This document shows positions 1-7,985 of a DNA stretch of 64,000 bases, piece by piece. The DNA is taken from NCBI RefSeq assembly GCF_002833405.1, contig NZ_CP025135.1, forward strand, positions 229,501 to 293,500, in the 5' to 3' direction. This DNA comes from Planococcus sp. MB-3u-03. Lineage in GTDB: Bacteria > Bacillota > Bacilli > Bacillales_A > Planococcaceae. A model generated the notes under the pieces. The model made no database searches, was not told the origin of the DNA, and saw only the letters and a program-made list of their open reading frames with translations. The translations under genes were made by a program, and so were the position numbers. Numbering within the stretch: the stretch's first letter is position 1; each line of letters opens with the position of its first letter.

Positions 1-146
1 AATTATCTGACTCCATTATACACTAATCTGCAAAGCAATAAAATGCAGAATGCAATATATCTAAAACGCTGATTTGCGAATGTCAGTTTGATGCCCTCTG
101 TAAAGGGAATAACAGCATTATCAGGAAACTTTAAGGAGGAGCCGCC

Positions 147-506
147 ATGCTATCATTCTTTACCAGTAAAGACGAACAAACCTTTGCTATCGAAGTCGAG
201 GGCAAAGTGACCAAAGACGATTTGAAGAAATTTGACAATGTGGTGTTCGAAAAATTCCGCAACGATCAGAAATTTAATGTGTACGCCGTGATCGGCGATA
301 TCGACACGCCTACAGCGGGCGCCATGTTCGAAGAGTTGGCCATCGATGCCAAACGCTGGAGCCAATACAATAAACTCGCGGTCGTCAGTGAAAAAGACTG
401 GCTCGACAAAGTATCGGGCGCACTCGACAAACTGCCTGGCGTGCAAGCCAAACATTTCCCAATGGACCAGATGGAAGCAGCCTGGGATTGGATAAAGGAG
501 AGGTGA
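147..506 (+). CDS. SpoIIAA-like (STAS-fold) protein, copy 1
   Basis: A 119-residue soluble protein without signal peptide or membrane segment. Its pattern (beta strand with AIEVEGKVT, helix KDDLKKFDNVV, then YAVIGDI and a RWSQYNKLAVVSEKDW stretch) is that of the SpoIIAA-like family, small STAS-fold proteins of unclear role; this assignment is from memory of the family. It starts after a good AAGGAGG site at 132-138. A close paralogue follows 6 bp after its stop, so the two are surely co-transcribed and may form a heterodimer (inference). No partner kinase or phosphatase is adjacent, so the anti-sigma logic of true SpoIIAA cannot be assumed. Confidence 0.8.
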   Translation: MLSFFTSKDEQTFAIEVEGKVTKDDLKKFDNVVFEKFRNDQKFNVYAVIGDIDTPTAGAMFEELAIDAKRWSQYNKLAVVSEKDWLDKVSGALDKLPGVQAKHFPMDQMEAAWDWIKER

Positions 507-512
507 CGAGAT

Positions 513-869
513 ATGTTGTCAATTGTACCGAGTAAAGACATCGAAACGATTGCGATTGAAGTGGAAGGGCGTGCCAGCAAAGCCGATATCGAGAAACTGG
601 ATCACGTCATCCGCGACAAAGTGAGCGAAAAAGGGCATTTCAATATGTATGCGATTATCTACAAAGTGGAAGATTCAACCTTGTTCGATGCGGCAGACAG
701 TGCGGAAATCGACCGGCATAGCTGGAGCCAAGCGCGCAAGTTCGCGGTTATCAGCGAAAAGGACTGGACCTCGGCAGCGAGCGGCTGGCAAGGCTTCGCG
801 GACGGCCTGGAAACACGCCATTTCAACCTTGACGAAATGAACGATGCATGGGAATGGATGCAAGAATGA
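513..869 (+). CDS. SpoIIAA-like (STAS-fold) protein, copy 2
   Basis: A 118-residue paralogue of the upstream gene, sharing the N-terminal IAIEVEGRASK block, the central YAIIYKV strand and the HSWSQARKFAVISEKDW block, and ending in a similar acidic/aromatic tail (AWEWMQE). It begins 6 bp after the stop of copy 1, forming a two-gene unit that ends at the hairpin at 881-913. The tandem arrangement suggests local duplication followed by divergence. Function is unknown; the family is cytosolic and non-enzymatic as far as is known. Confidence 0.8.
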   Translation: MLSIVPSKDIETIAIEVEGRASKADIEKLDHVIRDKVSEKGHFNMYAIIYKVEDSTLFDAADSAEIDRHSWSQARKFAVISEKDWTSAASGWQGFADGLETRHFNLDEMNDAWEWMQE

Positions 870-880
870 ATAATGGATAC

Positions 881-913
881 AAAGCGTTCCGCATTTCTGC
901 GGAGCGCTTTTCT
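881..913 (+). terminator. Intrinsic terminator after SpoIIAA-like pair
   Basis: Stem AAAGCGTTCCGC pairs with GCGGAGCGCTTT around a 6-nt loop and runs into a short T-rich tail. Confidence 0.8.
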
Positions 914-968
914 TTGAGTGAACTATTGAAGCCAGAAATTAGAATACTTGGAATGAAAAGAAGTGAAA

Positions 969-1127
969 AGAAGTGATTGGAAAAGCTTGCGCTTTTCGAC
1001 TGCGTTTCAGGGGACGCTTGCCGGGGCGGGTGTTGAGCCAAGGTGGCAAAAAGCGCGCCACCTTTGTCTCCGCCAGCCCGCTCGGTCCCCAGGCGTCGCC
1101 CCTTCCACTCCGTCTCTAGTTTTAGAG
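969..1127. repeat. Palindromic intergenic repeat, module P copy A
   Basis: About 160 bp of non-coding sequence that recurs at 10300-10468 with about three quarters identity by eye. It opens with a hairpin GAAAAGC-TTGC-GCTTTTC (980-997), then an outer imperfect palindrome (GGGGACGC at 1010-1017 against GCGTCGCCCC at 1093-1102), a conserved GGGGCGGGTGTTGAGCCA block and an inner hairpin AGGTGGC/GCCACCT (1041-1063). Stem sequences differ from the other copy but stay paired. Weak possible coding frames across it are not credible. It belongs to the GC-rich palindromic repeats scattered between genes in Bacillales. Confidence 0.75.
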
Positions 1128-1237
1128 TGAAAGACTGTTTTTTCAGCTCATTAAATATTAAATGTAGAAACAAATCAGGTTTTCTAGCTCAAGTCATCTT
1201 TGGTATAGAGAAGCTAGCTTGTCCAAAGCATCAATAT

Positions 1238-1535
1238 GCCAGACGCTGCATCTCAGGAAGCGATTCCCCCGCTAGCCGGTAACTGAATAAAGAAGCAGAC
1301 CTGATTAAACATACCCGGATCAATGAAATCTTCTAGCCGCCTAGCGTAAGGGGGTGAGCCGACGCAGTAAGACAAGTATTCTTCTTGGCTTGCTGCCAAA
1401 GGCCAACCCAAAGCACGGCGGCGACTACTCAGACGAAACTCAAACAGAAGCAAAAACAATTCAACGTCTAAACTCCCACTATCTTTTCCAATCATGTCCC
1501 GGGAAGCGATTCCCCTACTAACCTGAAGCTCCGAT
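1238..1535. repeat. Structured intergenic repeat, module U copy 1 plus truncated second unit
   Basis: The unit begins with CAGACGCTGCATCTCAGGAA, then GCGATTCCCCCGCTAGCCGG, and carries GGGTGAGCCGACGC and GGCCAACCCAAAGC near its end (about 1427). The same order of blocks recurs at 10607-10797 and 10871-11043. A second unit starts 244 bp later (GGGAAGCGATTCCCCTACTA at 1501) but loses similarity after about 30 bp. A small hairpin CAAG-tattctt-CTTG lies at 1373-1387. No coding sequence, tRNA or promoter is supported here. The stretch 914-1579 is otherwise empty of genes. Confidence 0.75.
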
Positions 1536-1579
1536 AGAACATCAAACACATTTCCACAAGCTAACCCTCGCTATCTTCA

Positions 1580-1783
1580 CTAAGCTTCTTCAATACGCTC
1601 AAGCTCTGCACGCACGATGTGGAAGAGGTTCAAGACGATTGTCTTGCCCGCTGCATCTTCAACCGGAAGCAAGCTGACGGCAATGCCGATAAAATGGTCT
1701 TCAAGCGCGCCTTCAATGCGAATGCCTTCAAGCATATCCCCGTTGGTCAGCAGGATGTTGTAGATGTAGAATTTCTTTTTCAC
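1580..1783 (-). CDS. Small protein of unknown function
   Basis: A 67-residue protein read from a GTG start at 1783, chosen because AAGGAGGAG lies 5 nt upstream; longer in-frame extensions would run over the neighbouring promoter region. The sequence is beta-rich (KKKFYIYNILLTNGDMLEGI, FIGIAVSLLPVEDAAGKTIV) with a short acidic helix at the end, somewhat like a small barrel fold, but I do not recognise a family. It is transcribed away from the methyltransferase gene that starts 121 bp to its right, and its 3' end abuts the repeat-filled gap. Confidence 0.6.
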   Translation of the reverse strand: MKKKFYIYNILLTNGDMLEGIRIEGALEDHFIGIAVSLLPVEDAAGKTIVLNLFHIVRAELERIEEA

Positions 1784-1904
1784 GACGGCTCCTCCTTTCC
1801 TTATCCAATTCACTGAAAAGGGCGTTTGAAAGTGGGCAGGGCGACGGATTTCCTTTACACTGATTATAATGCAAAACGCAACGGCATAGATAGGATGAGG
1901 AATT

Positions 1905-3095
1905 GTGAGAAACGAATTGACGGCAACAGTGAAAGATATTTTGAGAAATGAATTGGCGAAAGGGTCGCCACTCATTACAAAAGATGGATTGATGAGTGAA
2001 ATCGAGGCGCCGGAAGGAACTTTGCTGCGACTCGTCGACAAAGATGGGGAATATTTGGGCACAGGTTATTACGGCGAACAGAACAAAGGTGCCGGCTGGG
2101 TCTTGACGAGAAACCAAGACGAGGCGGTCAGCCAAGCCTTTATCGAACGCAAATTGGAATTGGCCTTCAGCCGCCGCGAGAAATTCTTCAACAATCCGGA
2201 GACGACCGCTTTCCGTGTCTTCAACGGCGAAGGCGATGGTTTCGGCGGATTGACGATTGATTATTACGCCGGATTCTACCTGCTGTCCTGGTATAGCGCA
2301 GGCGTCTACTCGTTCCGTGAAGACGTCGTGGCAGCTTTGGAAAATGTAGTGGAGTGCATCGGAATTTATGAGAAAAAACGGTTCGATACGAAAGGCCAGT
2401 ATATCGAAGATGATGATTTCGTAGCGGGCGAGCGCGGGGAATTCCCGTTGATCGTCCAAGAAAACGGCATGAATTTCGCAGTGTATTTGAACGACGGCGC
2501 GATGACCGGTATTTTCCTCGACCAGCGCGATGTGCGCCAGGCGATCCGCACGAAATATGCGGACGGCAAAACCGTGCTCAATACCTTCTCCTACACAGGG
2601 GCCTTTTCTGTGGCGGCGGCGCTTGGCGGTGCGGATAAGACGACGAGTGTGGATCTCGCGAAGCGCAGCTCGGCGAAAACGATTGAACAGTTCAGCATCA
2701 ATGGCATTGATTTCGACGAGCAGGATATTCTGGTCATGGATGTCTTCAATTATTTCAAATACGCGAAGCGTAAAAACTTAAGCTTTGATATGGTCGTCCT
2801 CGATCCCCCAAGCTTTGCGCGCTCGAAAAAGCATGTCTTCAGTGCGGCGAAAGATTACACCAACTTGATGAAAGAAACGATCGATATTACGGCGCCGGGC
2901 GGCTTGATCGTTGCCTCGACCAACAGCGCTTCATTCAATATGAAGAGGTTCACCCAAATGATCGATAAAGCATTCAAAGATAAAAACCAGAAATACAAAG
3001 TAGTGGAGACTTATAGTCTGCCGGCGGATTTCCATGTCGACCGGAGATTTCCGGAAGGCGATTACTTGAAAGTGCTATTCCTCCGTTTACTGTAA
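1905..3095 (+). CDS. Class I rRNA methyltransferase, RlmI/YwbD family
   Basis: A 396-residue SAM-dependent methyltransferase of the RlmI-like family that makes 5-methylcytosine in 23S rRNA; Bacillus YwbD is the close family reference. An N-terminal PUA-like/EEHEE region (about 1-190) precedes the Rossmann methyltransferase domain. Motif I is seen as NTFSYTGAFSVAAALGGA (226-243), motif IV as VLDPPSF (298-304), and DQRD at 206-209 is typical of the family. It starts with GTG behind AGGATGAGG; no upstream ATG is in frame. The gene is monocistronic and closes at the hairpin at 3119-3166. The exact target base is inferred from family membership. Confidence 0.85.
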   Translation: MRNELTATVKDILRNELAKGSPLITKDGLMSEIEAPEGTLLRLVDKDGEYLGTGYYGEQNKGAGWVLTRNQDEAVSQAFIERKLELAFSRREKFFNNPETTAFRVFNGEGDGFGGLTIDYYAGFYLLSWYSAGVYSFREDVVAALENVVECIGIYEKKRFDTKGQYIEDDDFVAGERGEFPLIVQENGMNFAVYLNDGAMTGIFLDQRDVRQAIRTKYADGKTVLNTFSYTGAFSVAAALGGADKTTSVDLAKRSSAKTIEQFSINGIDFDEQDILVMDVFNYFKYAKRKNLSFDMVVLDPPSFARSKKHVFSAAKDYTNLMKETIDITAPGGLIVASTNSASFNMKRFTQMIDKAFKDKNQKYKVVETYSLPADFHVDRRFPEGDYLKVLFLRLL

Positions 3096-3118
3096 GGCGG
3101 GCTCATAAGCAGAAACAA

Positions 3119-3166
3119 AGAGCGCAGATGGGCATTCAATGGCGAATGTGCAACTGCGCTTTTTGT
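3119..3166 (+). terminator. Intrinsic terminator after methyltransferase gene
   Basis: AGCGCAG...CTGCGCT arms around a long loop, followed by TTTTTG. Confidence 0.65.
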
Positions 3167-3236
3167 GCATTTCGTCTCTTGAATGAATTGGTTTATAATG
3201 GAAAAGAACGCGATTACTTAATTTGGAGGCGGCACT

Positions 3237-4451
3237 ATGGCAAAAGAAATTTCCTCATCATCGCTCGCGGGGAATCCGGTTTATCCGGTGATGTTCGCGA
3301 TCGGCGGTGTTCATTTATTGAACGATTCCTTACAGGCAGTAATTCCGGCGATGTTCCCGATTTTAGAGAAGGATTTGGGGCTCAGCTTTACGCAGCTCGG
3401 GCTGATCGCTTTTGCGCTCAATATGGTGGCGTCTGTGTTGCAGCCGGTTATCGGCTTTGCGAGTGATAAAAAACCGATGCCTTATGCATTGCCGCTCGGC
3501 ATGGTGTTTTCGTTTATCGGGATTGCAGGCTTGGCCTTTGCGCCGGAGTATTGGCTCATCTTGCTGTCGGTCATTTTCCTCGGTTTCGGTTCTGCGGTAT
3601 TTCATCCAGAAGGCTCACGCGTGTCGTATATGGCAGCGGGTTCAAGGCGCGGCTTGTCGCAATCGATTTACCAAGTCGGCGGCAACTCCGGTCAAGCACT
3701 GGCGCCTTTGATCAGTGCCTTTATCCTGGTGCCGCTTGGGCAACGGGGAGCGGCCTTGTTTCTTTTTGTCGCAGCACTTGGCATTTTTGTATTATCCAAA
3801 ATTTCTGCCTGGTACAAGGCGCAATTAGAACGCGATAAATTGGAGAAAGTGAAGAAAGCCGTGCTATCTTCCTTGCCGCCTTTGACGAAAAAGCAAGTGG
3901 GCACTGCCTTGACTTTGCTGTTGTTGATTATTTTCGCGCGCACTTTTTACATAACGACTATTACGAGTTTTTATATATTCCATTTAATGGATAATTACGG
4001 TGTGACAATCCAGCAAGGACAAATGTTCATCTTCCTATTTCTTGGGATAGGGGCGTTCGGGACCTTTTTCGGTGGCCCGCTGGCAGACCGCATCGGCCGC
4101 AAGCGCGTCATTGTGCTGTCGTTGATCGTACCGATTCCGTTGGCGCTTGTGCTGCCGTATGTAGCATTGCCGATTGTCGCTGTCATTCTTTCCATATTGG
4201 GCTTTTTCCTCATGTTGAGCTTTTCCGTCATGGTCGTCTACGCCCAGGAGCTCGTACCGAGCAGAATCGGCACGATGTCCGGGTTGACGGTCGGTTTGGC
4301 GTTTGGGATGGGGGCCATTGGAGCCGTCGCGATTGGGGTGTTGATGGATTCGATCGGCGTTTATGAAACGATGATCATTATTTCCGTGCTGCCGATTCTC
4401 GGGCTGGTCGGGCTGGCTTTGCCGAAAGACCGGAAAATTGCTGCTGCGTAA
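3237..4451 (+). CDS. MFS transporter, fosmidomycin-resistance (Fsr) type
   Basis: A 404-residue integral membrane protein with about 12 hydrophobic segments. The N-terminal GGVHLLNDSLQAVIPAMFPI and the loop 2/3 sequence DKKPMPYALPLG are typical of the Fsr branch of the major facilitator superfamily, proton-driven drug exporters; a second-half motif DRIGRKR is also visible. It starts behind GGAGG at 3224-3228. The multidrug-type ABC transporter follows after 32 bp without a terminator, so the two exporters are probably co-transcribed. The true substrate is unknown. Confidence 0.85.
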   Translation: MAKEISSSSLAGNPVYPVMFAIGGVHLLNDSLQAVIPAMFPILEKDLGLSFTQLGLIAFALNMVASVLQPVIGFASDKKPMPYALPLGMVFSFIGIAGLAFAPEYWLILLSVIFLGFGSAVFHPEGSRVSYMAAGSRRGLSQSIYQVGGNSGQALAPLISAFILVPLGQRGAALFLFVAALGIFVLSKISAWYKAQLERDKLEKVKKAVLSSLPPLTKKQVGTALTLLLLIIFARTFYITTITSFYIFHLMDNYGVTIQQGQMFIFLFLGIGAFGTFFGGPLADRIGRKRVIVLSLIVPIPLALVLPYVALPIVAVILSILGFFLMLSFSVMVVYAQELVPSRIGTMSGLTVGLAFGMGAIGAVAIGVLMDSIGVYETMIIISVLPILGLVGLALPKDRKIAAA

Positions 4452-4483
4452 ATGGTTTGACCGGATAGATAGGAGATGGAGTT

Positions 4484-6223
4484 ATGGAATCAATTCAGAA
4501 AAAACAGGGAATCAAGCCGTTTTTCGCACTATTAACGTCGATTAAAATTCCGAAATGGGCATTGGTTTTCGGGCTGGCGACCAGTTTGGTCACGACGATC
4601 GTTGGCTTGCTCGTCCCGTTGCTGACAAGAGAATTGGTGGACGGGTTTTCAGTAGAGGCATTGAGCGGAGGATTGATTGCCGCGCTTGCCGCTGCCTTTA
4701 TCGTGCAGGCTGTCATCAACGGCGTATCGATTTATTTATTGAGCATGGTCGGGCAGCGGATCGTGGCTGGGCTGCGCGAGCGCATGTGGCTTCATTTGCT
4801 GCGTTTGCGTGTCGGCTATTTCGACCAGCACGCAAGCGGGCAGACGGTAAGCCGTGTCGTCAACGATACCGGCATCGTCAGGAATCTCATCACCGATCAT
4901 TTCCCGAATTTCGTTACCGGCATCATTACGATCATCGGGGCGGTCGCGATTCTTCTTGTGCTTGACTGGAAAATGACCTTGATCATGATGCTCGCAGTGC
5001 CGCTGACGATTGCCATCATGATCCCTTTAGGGCGCAAGATGGCGAAGATTTCCCGCAGTTTGCAGGACGAAACTGCTGTATTCACGGGTGACGTCCAGCA
5101 GACGCTCGGGGAAATCCGCTTGATGAAATCATCGACAGCGGAACGAGTGGAAGAGCAGCGCGGGCTTTCGGGCATCCAGAAATTATACGGGCTCGGCATG
5201 AGAGAAGCGAAAGTCTATGCTTTGATCGGCCCGCTCATGTATTTGGTCGTCATGGTGGTCATCGTGATGATCATCGGCTACGGCGGCATCCGTGTATCGG
5301 AAGGGTCAATGTCGACCGGATCTTTAGTCGCCTTTCTTCTGTATTTGTTCCAGATCGTCGTGCCGCTCGCTACGTTTGCGCGGTTCTTTACGGAATTGCA
5401 AAAAGCGAAAGGGGCGACAGAACGCATCATCGATATTTTGGAATTGCCGCTTGAAGAACAACAGCGCGGCATCGAACTGGACATCACCGGCAAAACGCTG
5501 CGCCTTGAAGACGTCAGCTTTGCCTACGAAAACGGAGAGCCGGTGTTGCAGGGCGTGTCGTTTGAAGCGCGGCCCGGCCAGAAGATTGCGTTTGCCGGGC
5601 CGAGCGGCGGAGGCAAGACCACCATTTTCGGGTTGATCGAGCGCTTTTACGAACCGACCGCTGGGACCATTACAATCGGTGATGTGCCGATTGGGGATGT
5701 GGCGATTGCTTCTTGGCGCGACCAGATCGGCTATGTATCACAGGAAAGTGCCATGATGGGCGGGACGATCCGGGCGAATCTGACTTACGGCTTGCCGGAT
5801 GCCGACAACTATGAGGATGAAGAGTTGTGGCGCGTATCCCGCATGGCGTATGCCGAGGAATTCATCGCTTCGTTTCCGGACGGATTGGATACGCAAGTCG
5901 GGGAACGCGGCGTCAAATTGTCCGGTGGGCAGAGGCAGCGCATTGCCATTGCCCGCGCATTTTTGCGCGACCCAAAATTATTGATGATGGACGAGGCGAC
6001 AGCGAGCCTCGACAGCCAATCGGAAGGCATCGTCGGGCAGGCGCTGGGCCGTTTGATGGAAGGGCGCACGACATTGGTCATCGCCCATCGTTTGTCGACG
6101 ATCGTCGATGCCGATAAGATCGTCTTTATCGAAGGCGGACGGGTCACCGGCATTGGGAACCACCGAGAGTTGACCGGAAAACACCCGCTATACCGTGAAT
6201 TCGCCGAGCAACAATTGACGTAA
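4484..6223 (+). CDS. ABC exporter half-transporter (BmrA/LmrA-like)
   Basis: A 579-residue fusion of a six-helix membrane domain (about 20-310) and an ATPase domain (about 335-579), the layout of homodimeric multidrug exporters such as BmrA. Walker A GPSGGGKTT (372-380), Q-loop at Q420, signature LSGGQ (479-483), Walker B LLMMDEA (499-505) and H-loop H535 are all intact, so it should hydrolyse ATP. It lies downstream of the Fsr-type exporter and its stop codon is 62 bp before a MerR regulator start. The regulator's promoter lies after this gene, so that promoter does not drive the transporter. Confidence 0.9.
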   Translation: MESIQKKQGIKPFFALLTSIKIPKWALVFGLATSLVTTIVGLLVPLLTRELVDGFSVEALSGGLIAALAAAFIVQAVINGVSIYLLSMVGQRIVAGLRERMWLHLLRLRVGYFDQHASGQTVSRVVNDTGIVRNLITDHFPNFVTGIITIIGAVAILLVLDWKMTLIMMLAVPLTIAIMIPLGRKMAKISRSLQDETAVFTGDVQQTLGEIRLMKSSTAERVEEQRGLSGIQKLYGLGMREAKVYALIGPLMYLVVMVVIVMIIGYGGIRVSEGSMSTGSLVAFLLYLFQIVVPLATFARFFTELQKAKGATERIIDILELPLEEQQRGIELDITGKTLRLEDVSFAYENGEPVLQGVSFEARPGQKIAFAGPSGGGKTTIFGLIERFYEPTAGTITIGDVPIGDVAIASWRDQIGYVSQESAMMGGTIRANLTYGLPDADNYEDEELWRVSRMAYAEEFIASFPDGLDTQVGERGVKLSGGQRQRIAIARAFLRDPKLLMMDEATASLDSQSEGIVGQALGRLMEGRTTLVIAHRLSTIVDADKIVFIEGGRVTGIGNHRELTGKHPLYREFAEQQLT

Positions 6224-6232
6224 TGTTTTTTC

Positions 6233-6263
6233 TTGACCTTGACGCTGCGTCAAGGTTTAAGAT
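6233..6263 (+). promoter_or_regulatory. MerR-type promoter with 19-bp spacer and palindromic operator
   Basis: A -35 TTGACC (6233-6238) and a -10 TAAGAT (6258-6263) are separated by 19 bp, the unusual spacing of MerR-activated promoters. The palindrome ACCTTGACG-CTG-CGTCAAGGT (6236-6256) fills the spacer, the expected binding site of the regulator encoded directly downstream. This implies autoregulation (inference). Confidence 0.85.
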
Positions 6264-6285
6264 GAAGTCATCAGGAGGTGGCGGC

Positions 6286-7047
6286 ATGTACACAGTGCAG
6301 AAATTGGCAACGCTTGCCGGTGTGAGTGCGCGCACTTTGCGTTATTACGATTCGATCGGCTTATTGACACCACAGAAAAATGAATCCGGCTACCGGTTGT
6401 ACGGGAGCGCAGAAATTGACCGTCTTCAGCTCATCTTGTTTTACCGGGAGCTCGGTTTTGGGCTTCACGACATCGCGAAGCTTTTGGATGAGCCGGATTT
6501 TGATGAAACCGAAGCATTGATCGGACAGCGGGAACAGCTGCTCCGTGAACGCAGCCGCCTGGACCTTTTGATTACCAATGTGGAGAAAACGATTTCCACA
6601 AAACAAGGGGAGAGTCGAATGGCAGATCACGAAAAGTTCGAAGGATTCAAGAAGCAGCTGGTCGATGACAATGAAGCGGCTTTCGGGAAAGAAATCCGCG
6701 ACAAATACGGCGACACGGAAGTCGATCGTTCAAACGCCAAAATGCTCGGCATGGACCAAGAACGATACGAAGCGTTCAAGCGCCTTGAGCAGGAGATCCT
6801 GGAGAAGCTGGAGCATGCGCTGCAAGAAGGCGAACCGGAAGGAACCTCGGGGCAGGAAGTAGCCGATTTGCACCGGCAGTGGCTCGGATTTACATGGCGA
6901 AGCTACGAGCCGAAAGCACACGCAGGACTGGCGGAGATGTATATCGCAGATGAACGTTTTGCGGCCTATTATGAAAAAGCCGGCGAAGGGGCAGCGCAAT
7001 ATCTGCGGGATGCGATCATCGCTTATACAGATCAGCGAAGCGAATAA
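6286..7047 (+). CDS. MerR-family regulator with TipAS effector domain
   Basis: A 253-residue transcription regulator. Residues 1-70 form the winged helix of MerR (YTVQKLATLAGVSARTLRYYD, then GYRLYGSAEIDRL), followed by a coiled-coil dimerisation helix (about 75-112) and a C-terminal TipAS-type domain (about 120-253) which in relatives such as TipA and Mta binds antibiotics or other drugs. The start at 6286 is chosen because AGGAGG lies at 6273-6278 and the MerR domain begins there; an upstream in-frame ATG would overlap the -35 box. It likely activates its own promoter and perhaps the neighbouring exporters. Confidence 0.9.
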   Translation: MYTVQKLATLAGVSARTLRYYDSIGLLTPQKNESGYRLYGSAEIDRLQLILFYRELGFGLHDIAKLLDEPDFDETEALIGQREQLLRERSRLDLLITNVEKTISTKQGESRMADHEKFEGFKKQLVDDNEAAFGKEIRDKYGDTEVDRSNAKMLGMDQERYEAFKRLEQEILEKLEHALQEGEPEGTSGQEVADLHRQWLGFTWRSYEPKAHAGLAEMYIADERFAAYYEKAGEGAAQYLRDAIIAYTDQRSE

Positions 7048-7051
7048 AAAT

Positions 7052-7077
7052 GGGCCCGCCTGCTAGCGGGTCTTTTT
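7052..7077 (+). terminator. Intrinsic terminator after MerR gene
   Basis: CCCGC-ctgcta-GCGGG stem followed by TCTTTTT. Confidence 0.75.
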
Positions 7078-7133
7078 GGTTTCAATCGGCAAGGCAGGGG
7101 AATGGAAGTACACAATATTAAGAGAAGGCGGGG

Positions 7134-7889
7134 GTGTGGAAGATGCTGACAGTGATGAGCTTTAATATTGCATCAGGCAAACGAATCGACGGGAAGCTCG
7201 ACCTTGAACTAACGGCCCAGGCAATTGAACAAGGAAAAGTGGATGTCGCTGGATTGCAGGAAGTGGACCGGAACTTTTCTTCCCGCAGCCGTTTTTGGGA
7301 CCAGGCCAAATGGCTGTCCAATCGGCTCGGCATGCACATGGCGTACGAGCCGAATTTGGTCGATAGGGGAGCCGGTGGCGGGCGCCCGAAGCGTGAATAC
7401 GGCAACGCCATATTGAGCCGTTATCCAATCGTGTCCTCCCAAAACCATGATTTGAGCGCAGTTGAAGTCCATCCGGAAGAATTCGAACCGCGCGGAATGC
7501 TCGAAGCGGTCATCGAGGTGGCAGGCCGCCGGTTTTCTTTCTATAATACGCATCTATCGCTGATTGACGAGGAAGTAGACCGCAGCTTGACAGAAATCCT
7601 GACCATCGTAACCGATAACCCGCTTCCCCAAGTGCTGGTGGGGGATTTTAATGCTGCGCCTTCTACTAAGCACATCAAGCGATTCTCCAAGCATTTTTAC
7701 AACGCGTTCGGTTCGGGGCCTTATCCGGATACGTATAAAAAACAAGGTGATCACGGCCAAAAAATCGATTATATTTTTCACGATGCCCATTTTCAGGCGA
7801 TAGAAGCATGGACCATCGACACCGAGGCATCAGATCATGTACCAATTGTGGCAAAAATCAGAAATTTACAAAACTCTAACAATTTTTAA
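7134..7889 (+). CDS. Endonuclease/exonuclease/phosphatase family protein, copy 1
   Basis: A 251-residue metal-dependent phosphodiesterase-fold protein. Family motifs are visible: MSFNIASG with the first Asn, LQEVDRN with the metal-binding Glu, YNTHLS, VGDFNAAPS and the terminal ASDHVPIVAKI with the catalytic Asp-His pair. No signal peptide, so probably cytosolic. The GTG at 7134 is given as start, but the ATG at 7143 (MLTVMSFN) is equally possible as neither has a strong ribosome site. Substrate could be phospholipid, nucleic acid or a small phosphoester. A paralogue follows at 7986. Confidence 0.85.
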   Translation: MWKMLTVMSFNIASGKRIDGKLDLELTAQAIEQGKVDVAGLQEVDRNFSSRSRFWDQAKWLSNRLGMHMAYEPNLVDRGAGGGRPKREYGNAILSRYPIVSSQNHDLSAVEVHPEEFEPRGMLEAVIEVAGRRFSFYNTHLSLIDEEVDRSLTEILTIVTDNPLPQVLVGDFNAAPSTKHIKRFSKHFYNAFGSGPYPDTYKKQGDHGQKIDYIFHDAHFQAIEAWTIDTEASDHVPIVAKIRNLQNSNNF

Positions 7890-7900
7890 CCTGTTTTTAA

Positions 7901-7928
7901 CTTACAAAAGCGTCATCCTTGCTATAAT
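7901..7928 (+). promoter_or_regulatory. Sigma-A-like promoter upstream of second EEP gene
   Basis: CTTACA (7901-7906), 16 bp, then TATAAT (7923-7928), 58 bp before the start codon at 7986. It suggests the second paralogue is transcribed independently. Confidence 0.55.
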
Positions 7929-7985
7929 TAAGGGGACAATTGCAGCTGCCACTGATTCGTTTCAACCAGAAAAGGAGATGGTCTC

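Noticed and set aside
1238..1535. Possible CRISPR array or tandem satellite
   Set aside because: The repeat unit is about 190 bp with a 245-bp period and no short spacers; there are no cas genes nearby.
1728..2459. 243-residue open frame antisense to the methyltransferase gene
   Set aside because: It overlaps a clear RlmI-family gene, has no ribosome site, and its protein has no family-like pattern.
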